A DNA stretch of 64,000 bases from an uncultured Campylobacter sp. GTDB taxonomy: Bacteria > Campylobacterota > Campylobacteria > Campylobacterales > Campylobacteraceae. Location: contig NZ_CAMYFP010000003.1 in the NCBI RefSeq assembly GCF_947255105.1, forward strand, positions 97,291 through 161,290, written 5' to 3'. Positions 37,767-45,806 of this stretch are shown one piece after another (within the stretch, counting starts at the first letter, position 1; every line of letters begins with the position of its first letter). Made by a program: the position numbers and the translations under genes. The notes under the pieces are model-generated. The model was not told where the DNA came from and made no database searches. It worked only from the letters and a program-made list of their open reading frames with translations.

Positions 37767-39917
37767 TTAAATTTCATCTTTATTGATAAATTTAATTCTG
37801 CTTGAGTTGCCAAGTATTGCAACTGTGTGTCCTATATGAACAAGTCCCGCTCCTGCTGGTCCTATTATGCCAACTGCTGAGAGTGCGGCACCTAAAATGT
37901 TGGTTGCTATTCCTATTTTGTAATTTTGCTCAACTGTGCTATTTACTTTTTTGCTAAGCTCATAAAGAGTTGTTATCTTTCTAGGATCGGAGTCAGTTAT
38001 GGCTATGTTAGAAACTTTGATAGCTGCGGTACTTCCGCCACTCGCAAAGCTTACTGAGATATCTGCTCTACTCATTGCCAAAGTATCATTTACACCATCA
38101 CCTATCATGGCAACTACAGAGTAATTCTTTTTTAAATTGTCAATTATCTTAGCTTTTTGATCGGGCAATAAATTTGCATAATACTCATCAAAACCAAACT
38201 TTTTGGCAAAATTATTTGCCACAACCTCTTCATCTCCACTCAAAACAACAAGCTTTTTAACTCCTTGCGATCGTAGTTTGCTCAACATCTGCTCAATTCC
38301 AGCTCTCTCTTCATTTTCAAAGCCAACAACTCCTAAAGCCTCTTTTTTGCTCTTTGTAACCTTTGCCAAATATGAGACAGAGTAGCCCCTGTCAAGATAA
38401 TCATTAGCCGCAAAATCTCTTAAATTTATCTCATTTTGCTCCATAAAAACTCTGTTTCCAAACAGATAGGTAGCTCTGTTAAATTTAGAGCTTATTCCAA
38501 GGCCAGGATGGATAGTTGTCTCCATATTTAGTGGAGTTATGTCTCTGTTTTTGGCATAGTTTAAGATACTAACTGCCAATGGATGAGTGTTTCTTGTCTC
38601 AAGTCCCGCTAAAATGGCAAAAAACTGATCATCTTTCAAAGTAGTTTTATACTCTTTTATAAGAGGTGTTGAAGTTGTCAAAGTGCCTGTTTTGTCAAAG
38701 CAGACAACCTCAGCTCTTTTGAAATTTTCAAGATACTCGCCACCCTTTATCAAAACGCCCTCTTTTGCTCCCTCTGCTATCCCTTTGCTAACAGCCGAGC
38801 TTGCCGCAAGAACGGTTGAGCAAGGACAACTCATAACAACCATTACGCCAAAAGCTCTTGCTGGACTTAAGGTAAAGAGATAGGTTAAAAATGTCGCAAT
38901 TGAGCCGATTTTCAAAACTCTTTTTGCAAGTTTTTGTGCATTTTGCTCGCTTGGGCTCTTTTGTTTGAGATGTTTTTCAACTTCGCTCATCACTCTTGAG
39001 ATGTAGGTTTCATCGCCAGTTGCAGCAACTTTTATGTATATTCTGCCACGATCTACAATGCTATTTGCATAGACCATATCTCCAATGCTTTTTAAGGTTG
39101 GGCTACTTCTTCCGTTGATGATGGACTCATCTATCTCTGCCTTGCCATCTACTATCGTGCCATCTGCAACGATTTGCTCCAAACTTCTTACAACTAAAAT
39201 ATCATCTTTTTTAATATCTGAAACATCGACCTCAACCTCCAAATCTCCATCTAAAATGTAGGCTTTTTTATTGTTTAGTTTTATTAGATGAGCTATCTCT
39301 TTTTTTGATCTATCGGCTGCAATCTCTTCAAAAAGCGTGCTTGCTTTCAAAACATAGACTATCTCAAAAGCAGTTGCAACCTCTCCTGCAACAAGCGCTA
39401 TCAAAAGACTTATAGAGACAAAGTTTTCAAGATTGAATCTTTTATTTTGTATATTTTTGATACTTTTTTTAAACATTTCTCTACCAAAATAGAGCGACAA
39501 TGCACTAAGTGCTACAAGAGAAAGTGGGCTAAATGCGGTAAGTAAAATATGCTCTTTTATAAATACAGCCACCCAAACAGCGCTCATAAAGCCAAACTCA
39601 ACTATCCTTAAGCCAAAATTTTTCTTTTTAGCGTCGCTACATTCGCATGGGCAAAACTCACAGCAAGCCTCATTTTCTTTTGTTGTTGGTGGCAATAACT
39701 TTGCCATTAGAGTGTAGAGTTTTATTGCAATATCATAAAGATTGATGTTATCTTCTTTAAATCTCAGTATTAAAGAGCTGCAAGAGTAGTTAAATCTCAA
39801 CTGACAATTTTCATCATCTAGAATTTTTGCAACCTCTTTTTCGTAGATTTTTTTAAACAAAGGTGATTTTAGACGCACTCTGCCCTTTGTCCTTGAGACA
39901 ACTTTTATCTGTGACAT
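37767..39917 (-). CDS. P1B-type ATPase with SCPC motif, Cys-rich linker and altered TGES loop
   Basis: 716 residues. The N-terminal HMA_2-like segment (VVSRTKGRVRLKSPLF) is followed by a Cys cluster, C85 C86 C89 C91 C93 (ACCEFCPCEC). Further on are SCPC at 363-366 in the metal helix, DKTGT at 408-412, HP in NTHPLAVS, LSGD and GDGVNDT. In the actuator domain the usual TGES loop reads INGRSSP near 268-273, so the catalytic Glu for dephosphorylation is missing. It may transport slowly or act as a sensor or partner of the second ATPase. GGGG precedes the ATG. It is the first gene of the cluster. Confidence 0.85.
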   Translation of the reverse strand: MSQIKVVSRTKGRVRLKSPLFKKIYEKEVAKILDDENCQLRFNYSCSSLILRFKEDNINLYDIAIKLYTLMAKLLPPTTKENEACCEFCPCECSDAKKKNFGLRIVEFGFMSAVWVAVFIKEHILLTAFSPLSLVALSALSLYFGREMFKKSIKNIQNKRFNLENFVSISLLIALVAGEVATAFEIVYVLKASTLFEEIAADRSKKEIAHLIKLNNKKAYILDGDLEVEVDVSDIKKDDILVVRSLEQIVADGTIVDGKAEIDESIINGRSSPTLKSIGDMVYANSIVDRGRIYIKVAATGDETYISRVMSEVEKHLKQKSPSEQNAQKLAKRVLKIGSIATFLTYLFTLSPARAFGVMVVMSCPCSTVLAASSAVSKGIAEGAKEGVLIKGGEYLENFKRAEVVCFDKTGTLTTSTPLIKEYKTTLKDDQFFAILAGLETRNTHPLAVSILNYAKNRDITPLNMETTIHPGLGISSKFNRATYLFGNRVFMEQNEINLRDFAANDYLDRGYSVSYLAKVTKSKKEALGVVGFENEERAGIEQMLSKLRSQGVKKLVVLSGDEEVVANNFAKKFGFDEYYANLLPDQKAKIIDNLKKNYSVVAMIGDGVNDTLAMSRADISVSFASGGSTAAIKVSNIAITDSDPRKITTLYELSKKVNSTVEQNYKIGIATNILGAALSAVGIIGPAGAGLVHIGHTVAILGNSSRIKFINKDEI

Positions 39918-40041
39918 AGCAACCCCTTATCTTTATTTTGCGATTTTAATAACTATTATTATAGCAATAAGTTTTGTTAATTTACTTAAATTTCAAATAG
40001 CTCTGCCATACAAAATACTTTTTAAACTTAAAAAAATAATA

Positions 40042-40047
40042 TATAAT
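40042..40047 (+). promoter_or_regulatory. Putative -10 box for the carboxynorspermidine synthase gene
   Basis: TATAAT at 40042-40047, within AATATATAATAGT, lies 22 bases before the ATG. A strong AAGGAGG follows at 40058-40064. The divergent 150-base region also serves the ATPase gene at 39917 and contains an imperfect AATAACTATTATT palindrome. Confidence 0.55.
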
Positions 40048-40068
40048 AGTAAAAACTAAGGAGGAAAA

Positions 40069-41331
40069 ATGGCAAATTTACTTATAATAGGAGCTGGTGG
40101 AGTTAGCCAAGTTGCAACCTACAAAGCTGCTGCAAATTATGATGTATTTAGCAAAATAACTCTTGCAAGTAGAACAAAAAGCAAATGTGATAAAATAGCA
40201 AAATTTATAAAAGAGCGCCTTGGAGTAGAGATTCAAACCGCACAAATTGATGCTGATGATACAGACGCAGTTGTTAGTCTCATCAAAAAAACAGGTGCTG
40301 AAATTTTATTAAATGTTGCACTTCCATATCAAGATTTAACACTAATGGACGCTTGCGTAAAAGCTAAAATTAACTACATTGATACTGCAAATTACGAGCA
40401 TCCAGATACTGCTAAGTTTGAGTATAAACTTCAATGGGCAAAAGATGGGGAGTTTAAAAAAGCTGGAGTTTTGGGACTTTTAGGAAGTGGCTTTGACCCA
40501 GGTGTTACAAATGTATTTTGTGCCTATGCGCAGCAATATCTCTTTGATGAAATTCACTATATCGACATACTTGATTGCAACGCTGGAGACCACGGATATG
40601 CATTTGCTACTAACTTTAACCCAGAGATAAATTTAAGAGAAGTTTCAGCAAATGGGCGATATTGGAAAAAAACTAATGATTCCGTAAATGAGCGAAAAAC
40701 AAACTGGAAAAATGATGAATGGGTAGAGACAAAGCCTATGGAGATTGGCTTTAAATGGGATTATCCAGAAATTGGCGTAAAAGATAGCTACCTTTTATAT
40801 CATGAAGAGCTTGAAAGCCTTAGCAAAAATATCAAAGGTTTAAAACAAATTAGATTTTTTATGACATTTGGACAAAGCTATTTAACCCATATGAAATGTC
40901 TTGAAAATGTTGGAATGCTTCGCATAGATGAAGTTGAACATAATGGCGTAAAAATAGTTCCTATTCAGTTTTTAAAGACACTTTTACCAGATCCTGCAAG
41001 CTTAGGCGCAAGAACAAAAGGCAAGACCAATATCGGATGTGTGATTCGCGGAGTAAAAGATGGCAAAGAAAGACAAATTTACATCTATAATGTTTGCGAC
41101 CATGAAGAGTGTTATGCTGAAACTGGAGCTCAAGGAGTAAGCTATACAACAGGAGTTCCAGCGATGATTGGTGCAAAAATGATAGCCCAAAATAAATGGA
41201 ACGGTAAGGGCGTGTTTAATATGGAGGAATTTGATGCAAAACCTTTTATGGATGAACTTAACAAGCAAGGACTTCCTTGGAAGATAATTGAGATGAAACC
41301 AGGTGAAAGCTATAAGGTGGGTGAAATTTAA
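40069..41331 (+). CDS. Carboxynorspermidine synthase (saccharopine-dehydrogenase family)
   Basis: 420 residues. An N-terminal Rossmann domain (LLIIGAGGVSQVATYKAA, SRTKSKCDKIA) and the family core (NYIDTANYEHPDTAKF, GLLGSGFDPGVTNVFCAY) identify the Lys1-like group. In Campylobacter the homologue condenses aspartate semialdehyde with putrescine or diaminopropane to carboxy(nor)spermidine, the alternative spermidine pathway. The decarboxylase partner (NspC) is not in this window. It has its own promoter and terminator, so it is monocistronic. True saccharopine or lysine metabolism is an unlikely alternative in this lineage. Confidence 0.9.
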   Translation: MANLLIIGAGGVSQVATYKAAANYDVFSKITLASRTKSKCDKIAKFIKERLGVEIQTAQIDADDTDAVVSLIKKTGAEILLNVALPYQDLTLMDACVKAKINYIDTANYEHPDTAKFEYKLQWAKDGEFKKAGVLGLLGSGFDPGVTNVFCAYAQQYLFDEIHYIDILDCNAGDHGYAFATNFNPEINLREVSANGRYWKKTNDSVNERKTNWKNDEWVETKPMEIGFKWDYPEIGVKDSYLLYHEELESLSKNIKGLKQIRFFMTFGQSYLTHMKCLENVGMLRIDEVEHNGVKIVPIQFLKTLLPDPASLGARTKGKTNIGCVIRGVKDGKERQIYIYNVCDHEECYAETGAQGVSYTTGVPAMIGAKMIAQNKWNGKGVFNMEEFDAKPFMDELNKQGLPWKIIEMKPGESYKVGEI

Positions 41332-41344
41332 ACTGAAATTTAGG

Positions 41345-41369
41345 CGGGTAAATTTGATTTGCCCGTTTT
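41345..41369 (+). terminator. Terminator after carboxynorspermidine synthase
   Basis: CGGGTAAA (41345-41352) pairs with TTTGCCCG (41358-41365) around TTTGA, followed by TTTT. It starts 14 bases after the stop codon. Confidence 0.75.
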
Positions 41370-41476
41370 AAATTCGAGCTCATTAAAAAGTTTAAAAACA
41401 GCTCTTTAAAAGCAATATAACGATTTTACACACTGGGGAGATAAATTTAACATAATGCTTTATTTTGCGATATACT

Positions 41477-41498
41477 GCCTTACTTTTAAGGCTTTTTT
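41477..41498 (+). terminator. Hairpin plus T6 just upstream of acn (second terminator or attenuator)
   Basis: GCCTTA (41477-41482), loop CTTT, TAAGGC (41487-41492), then six Ts to 41498. It is a textbook intrinsic terminator only 32 bases before the acn ATG, preceded by possible -10 boxes (CATAAT 41451-41456, TATACT 41471-41476). Depending on the start site it is either a back-up terminator or a transcription attenuator for acn-gltA-icd. Confidence 0.6.
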
Positions 41499-41530
41499 GC
41501 TAAAGTCAAATAAACAAAATAGGAGGGATT

Positions 41531-43396
41531 ATGAAAAAAAATGTAGCTACTAAAATACTAAGCTCTCATCTTATAAAAGAGGATAAAGACAACAACACCA
41601 TTAGCATCAAAATAGACCAAACCTTAACACAAGACGCAACAGGAACAATGGCCTATCTTGAGTTTTTAAGCCTTGGAGTGGATAGAGTAAAAACCGATCT
41701 TTCAGTAAGTTATGTCGATCACAACACTCTTCAAAATGGCTTTATGAATGCAGACGATCACCGCTTTTTGCAAAGTGTCGCAGACAAATATGGCATAGTC
41801 TTTTCAAAAGCTGGCAATGGAATTTGTCATCAAGTCCATGTTGAGAGATTTTCAAAACCAGGAGTTACAATACTTGGTTCAGACTCGCACACACCAACTT
41901 CATCAGCTCTTGGCGCTTTGGCCATCGGTGCTGGCGGTCTTGATGTGGCTTGCGCTATGGCAGGACTTCCATTTACTATGCCAAGACCTACTATAGTTGG
42001 AGTTGAGTTAAAAGGAGAGCTTAAAGATGGAGTTAGCGCAAAAGATATCATAATCCATCTCATAGGCAAACTCACAGTAAAAGGTGGCGTAAATAAGATC
42101 ATTGAGTATCACGGAGATGGCGTAAAAACTCTTAGTGTGTTTCAAAGAGCAACCATTTGCAATATGGGAGCTGAACTTGGCGCAACAAGCTCTGTTTTTC
42201 CATCTGATGAAAGAACATTGGAGTTTTTGAAACTTCAAAAAAGAGAGGCTGATTTTAAAGAGCTAAAGGCCGATGAAGGGGCAACTTATGATGAAAATAT
42301 CACTATAAATTTAACTGCGCTAGAGCCACTTGCCTCCTGTCCAAACTCGCCTGATAATGTAAAAGCTATTAGAGAGCTTAAAGATATCAAAGTAGATCAA
42401 GTTTTAATTGGAAGTTGCACCAACTCATCATATGCTGATTTTGCAAAAGTTGCCTCCATCCTAAAAGACAACCATATCCACCCTGATGTCTCTTTGGCAA
42501 TTGCTCCTGGTAGCAATCAAGTCCTACAGATGATAACTCAAAGTGGCATTTTAACTACACTTTTAAAAGCTGGTGCTAGGATACTTGAGTCAGCTTGCGG
42601 TCCTTGTATCGGTATGGGGCAATCGCCATCTTCAAATGCAGTCTCACTTCGCACATTTAACAGAAATTTCTATGGAAGAAGTGGCACCAACTCAGCGTCA
42701 GTCTATCTAGTCTCACCTGAAGTTGCTGCCTATTCTGCAATTAAAGGCTACATCTCTTCGCCACTTGGACTAAAGATGGATAGTTTTTCAACAGATGTGG
42801 ATTATCCTGTTGATAGTAGTTTGCTTATAGAGCCAACATTTAGCAAAGAGGTTATTATGGGTCCAAACATAAAGCCTATTCCAAATTTTAAACCAATTGG
42901 CTCTAAATTTCAAGCTAAAGTTATGATCTCACTGCAAGACAACATCACAACAGATCATATTATGCCAGCCGGTGCAAAGGTGCTACCTTATAGAAGCAAT
43001 ATAGAAAAAATCTCTGAGTTTGTCTTTTCAAATATCGATGAAGATTTTGAAAAAAGATGTAAAGAAAATGGCGGTGGCGTCATAGTTGCAAAAAGCAACT
43101 ACGGACAAGGCTCTTCAAGAGAACACGCTGCAATCGCTCCAAGATATCTTGGTATAAAGGCTGTAATTGCTAGCTCTTTTGCAAGAATTCACAAGAAAAA
43201 TTTAATAAATTTTGGGATATTGCCTATTGAGCTTGATTTTGAAGCTGATATTTTTGATGAGATAGAAATTGAGTTTGATAGACAAAACATTACTGTTTCA
43301 AATTTGACAAAAAACTCATCCTTTACAATCAAAAATGAGCTTAGCGATGATGAGTTTAAGCTAATAAGCATTGGCGGACTATTAAATAGTTTTTAG
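41531..43396 (+). CDS. Aconitate hydratase, short AcnA-type
   Basis: 621 residues, interconverting citrate and isocitrate. The 4Fe-4S cysteines are in IGSCTNSS and ESACGPCIGMG. The swivel-domain arginine/serine motif GQGSSREHAAIAPRYLG is near residue 525, and DSHTPTSSALGALAIGAGG near 115. The domain order is core then swivel, and the length of about 620-660 residues is the form found in clostridia and some delta-proteobacteria, not the 850-residue AcnB that Campylobacter normally uses. It opens a three-gene operon with citrate synthase and isocitrate dehydrogenase. AGGAGG precedes the ATG. Confidence 0.9.
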   Translation: MKKNVATKILSSHLIKEDKDNNTISIKIDQTLTQDATGTMAYLEFLSLGVDRVKTDLSVSYVDHNTLQNGFMNADDHRFLQSVADKYGIVFSKAGNGICHQVHVERFSKPGVTILGSDSHTPTSSALGALAIGAGGLDVACAMAGLPFTMPRPTIVGVELKGELKDGVSAKDIIIHLIGKLTVKGGVNKIIEYHGDGVKTLSVFQRATICNMGAELGATSSVFPSDERTLEFLKLQKREADFKELKADEGATYDENITINLTALEPLASCPNSPDNVKAIRELKDIKVDQVLIGSCTNSSYADFAKVASILKDNHIHPDVSLAIAPGSNQVLQMITQSGILTTLLKAGARILESACGPCIGMGQSPSSNAVSLRTFNRNFYGRSGTNSASVYLVSPEVAAYSAIKGYISSPLGLKMDSFSTDVDYPVDSSLLIEPTFSKEVIMGPNIKPIPNFKPIGSKFQAKVMISLQDNITTDHIMPAGAKVLPYRSNIEKISEFVFSNIDEDFEKRCKENGGGVIVAKSNYGQGSSREHAAIAPRYLGIKAVIASSFARIHKKNLINFGILPIELDFEADIFDEIEIEFDRQNITVSNLTKNSSFTIKNELSDDEFKLISIGGLLNSF

Positions 43397-43405
43397 GAGG
43401 TTTTG

Positions 43406-44722
43406 ATGGAATTTTTAAGAAAAAATTATGAGAGATTGCTAAAAGATGGCTATATAGCTCCAGAACTTTATGACAAATATAAGGTAAAAAGAGGGCTTAG
43501 AAACGACAATGGCACGGGAGTTTTGGTAGGTCTTACTAAAGTTTCTGATGTGTGTGGTTATGATGTAGTTGATGATGTAAAGGTGCCAGTTAAGGGAAGA
43601 CTTTATTATAGAGGATATGATATAGCCGATATTGCAAAGCTAAATGGCAATGAGTTTGGCTTTGAAAAGACCGCTTTTTTGCTTCTTTTTGGTCATATGC
43701 CAGACAAAGAAGAGATAAAGGAGTTTGATAAAATACTTAGCGACCAATATGCCTTGCCAAAAGATTTTTTGGAAAACATCATCCTAAAAAATCCATCACG
43801 CTCACTTATGAATCATATCATGAGAAGCATACTCTCGCTCTACTCTTTTGATGAAAATCCTGATGATATCGCTCCATATAGCCTTCTAAACAAGGGGATC
43901 TCAATAATGGCTAAAATGCCAGCACTCATTAGCTACTCTTTGCAGGCAAAGACTCACTACTTAGATGGTGACTCACTTCATATCCAGTTTCCAAAAAAGG
44001 ACTACTCAATAGCACAAAACATTCTTTATATGTCAAGAAACAATGGCGAGTTTAGCGATCTTGAGGCAAAAACTTTGGATATGGCTTTGATGGTGCATGC
44101 AGATCATGGCGGCGGCAACAACTCAACTTTTACAGGAACAGTTGTAGCCTCAACCAACACAGATATCTACTCAATGCTAGCCGCCTCTATGGCAAGTCTA
44201 AAGGGGCCAAGACATGGTGGTGCAAATGAGGCAGCTCTTGATATGATGGATTATATTATAAACGATATCGGAGTTAATGCAAACGACGATAAGATAAGTA
44301 AAACATTGGATAAGCTTTTGGCTAAAGAGTATTTCAACAAAGCAGGACTTATCTATGGCATAGGTCACGCTGTCTATACAACCTCAGACCCAAGGTGCGA
44401 GCTGCTAAGACAAAAGGCAAGAGTGCTATCAAAAGATAAAGAGGGCTTTGATGAGAGATTTAAATTTTATGAGCGCTTTGAAAAACTAGCCATAGAAAAG
44501 CTTCAAGAGAAGAAAAAGATATCGATATGTGCCAATGTGGATTTTTATTCAGGACTTATCTATAGGATGTTGAATATACCTAGAGAGCTTTTCATACCGA
44601 TGTTTGCTTGCGCTAGAACAGTTGGTTGGATATCTCACAACATAGAGAGTATGATTTACTCTAACCGCATAGTAAGACCAGCGACAAAATACTTAGGAAA
44701 GATGGAGAAATTTGATGAGTAA
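43406..44722 (+). CDS. gltA: Citrate synthase, clostridial-like long form
   Basis: About 438 residues, condensing acetyl-CoA and oxaloacetate. The catalytic residues are in HADHGGGNNSTF (His), GPRHGGANEAAL and GIGHAVYTTSDPR (His and the C-terminal Arg). The N-terminal part (YKVKRGLRNDNGTGVLVGLTKVSDVCGY, LYYRGYDI) and the long lid match citrate synthases common in clostridia and other anaerobes. The ATG at 43406 is five bases after AGGAGG, which overlaps the acn stop; a TTG at 43403 is less likely. It is co-transcribed with acn and icd. Confidence 0.92.
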   Translation: MEFLRKNYERLLKDGYIAPELYDKYKVKRGLRNDNGTGVLVGLTKVSDVCGYDVVDDVKVPVKGRLYYRGYDIADIAKLNGNEFGFEKTAFLLLFGHMPDKEEIKEFDKILSDQYALPKDFLENIILKNPSRSLMNHIMRSILSLYSFDENPDDIAPYSLLNKGISIMAKMPALISYSLQAKTHYLDGDSLHIQFPKKDYSIAQNILYMSRNNGEFSDLEAKTLDMALMVHADHGGGNNSTFTGTVVASTNTDIYSMLAASMASLKGPRHGGANEAALDMMDYIINDIGVNANDDKISKTLDKLLAKEYFNKAGLIYGIGHAVYTTSDPRCELLRQKARVLSKDKEGFDERFKFYERFEKLAIEKLQEKKKISICANVDFYSGLIYRMLNIPRELFIPMFACARTVGWISHNIESMIYSNRIVRPATKYLGKMEKFDE

Positions 44723-45707
44723 AGATATAGTTTTAATGCCAGGAGACGGCATTGGGCCAGAGATTACAGCGGCTGTTTGTGCAGTGCTTGAAGCAGCAGG
44801 TGCCAAACTTAACTATCATAAATTTAAAGTTGGGCAAGGTGCTTATGATGAATGTGGCAAAGTCATACCGCAAGAGCTCTTAGATGCAATAAATAGATAT
44901 AAATTTGCCCTAAAAGGACCAGTTACCACTCCTATTGGCAAGGGATTTAGATCTGTCAATGTTGAGCTAAGACTTAAATTTAACCTCTATGCCAACTTGC
45001 GTCCAGCACACTCAGTGCCTAATATCTCCAAATTTAGCGATGTAGATATCGTAACCGTTAGAGAAAATACAGAGGGTCTTTATATCGGCGAAGAAAGGGA
45101 GATAGATGGTGGATTTGAGGCTATCAAGCGTATAACCAAAGAAAAGAGCGAGAAAATTATAAGATTTGCCTTTGAGTATGCCAAGAAAAACAAACGAAAG
45201 AGAGTAACTTGCATACATAAAGCAAACATTCTAAAACAAACAGATGGGCTTTTTTTAGAGACCTTTAATAACATTGCCAAAGAGTATAGCTCGATAAAAA
45301 GCGATGATAAGATAGTTGATAATATCTGCATGCAACTAGTTATGTATCCACAAAGCTACGATGTGCTAGTGGCGCCAAATCTCTACGGCGATATTATATC
45401 CGACTTAGTTGCAGGACTAGTTGGAGGGCTAGGTTTAGTTGCGGGAGCAAACTTAGGCGATGGAGTTGGCATATATGAAGCAGTTCATGGCTCAGCACCA
45501 GATATCGCAGGCAAAGGCATAGCAAACCCTATAGCGCTACTTGAGGCAGCTTGCATGATGCTAGATGACCTTAATATGGAAGAGATTGCAACCAAAATCA
45601 GAGCTGCTATAAACAAAACTCTTATCGATGGAAAAACTCTTACTAGAGATTTGGGCGGTAGTGCAGATAGCTCTACATTTACAAAGGCAATCATTGCCAA
45701 TCTTTAA
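44715..45707 (+). CDS. icd: Isocitrate dehydrogenase, small NAD-type
   Basis: About 330 residues, oxidatively decarboxylating isocitrate to 2-oxoglutarate. It belongs to the isocitrate/isopropylmalate dehydrogenase family. Substrate motifs are RSVNVELRLKFNLYANLRP and VRENTEGLYIGEE, with the catalytic Lys in HKANILKQTDGLF. Cofactor choice: HGSAPDIAGKGIANP has Asp-Ile where NADP enzymes have Lys-Tyr, so NAD is predicted. Most Campylobacter use a monomeric enzyme of about 730 residues instead. The ATG at 44715 overlaps the gltA end by 8 bases, with GGAG upstream. 3-isopropylmalate dehydrogenase is a remote alternative; the operon argues against it. Confidence 0.88.
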   Translation: MSKDIVLMPGDGIGPEITAAVCAVLEAAGAKLNYHKFKVGQGAYDECGKVIPQELLDAINRYKFALKGPVTTPIGKGFRSVNVELRLKFNLYANLRPAHSVPNISKFSDVDIVTVRENTEGLYIGEEREIDGGFEAIKRITKEKSEKIIRFAFEYAKKNKRKRVTCIHKANILKQTDGLFLETFNNIAKEYSSIKSDDKIVDNICMQLVMYPQSYDVLVAPNLYGDIISDLVAGLVGGLGLVAGANLGDGVGIYEAVHGSAPDIAGKGIANPIALLEAACMMLDDLNMEEIATKIRAAINKTLIDGKTLTRDLGGSADSSTFTKAIIANL

Positions 45708-45713
45708 ATTTCA

Positions 45714-45740
45714 TTGGCTAACTCTTTTTGAGCTAGCCAA
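45714..45740 (+). terminator. Hairpin after icd
   Basis: TTGGCTA (45714-45720) and TAGCCAA (45734-45740), extended by CTC/GAG around a T5 loop, 7 bases after the icd stop. The following T tract is weak (ATTTAAG). Confidence 0.6.
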
Positions 45741-45756
45741 ATTTAAGCTTAATAAA

Positions 45757-45787
45757 GTGGATAAATTTAAACTCTAAACTTATCCAC
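45757..45787. terminator. Second inverted repeat between icd and the autotransporter
   Basis: GTGGATAA (45757-45764) and TTATCCAC (45780-45787) form an eight-pair perfect stem, followed on the plus strand by ACTCTTTTCTTTC. It lies between two convergent genes and could terminate either. Confidence 0.5.
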
Positions 45788-45806
45788 ACTCTTTTCTTTC
45801 AATCAC

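Noticed and set aside
33751..39917. Copper-resistance operon (CopA/CopZ)
   Set aside because: The HMA-type domains lack CxxC, one ATPase lacks CPC, and no CopZ, CueO or CueR-like gene is present; the ferritin-like gene and Fur-like site point to iron.
39918..40068. Fur box in the divergent region before the first ATPase
   Set aside because: Only an imperfect AATAACTATTATT palindrome is present; in such AT-rich DNA this is too weak to call.
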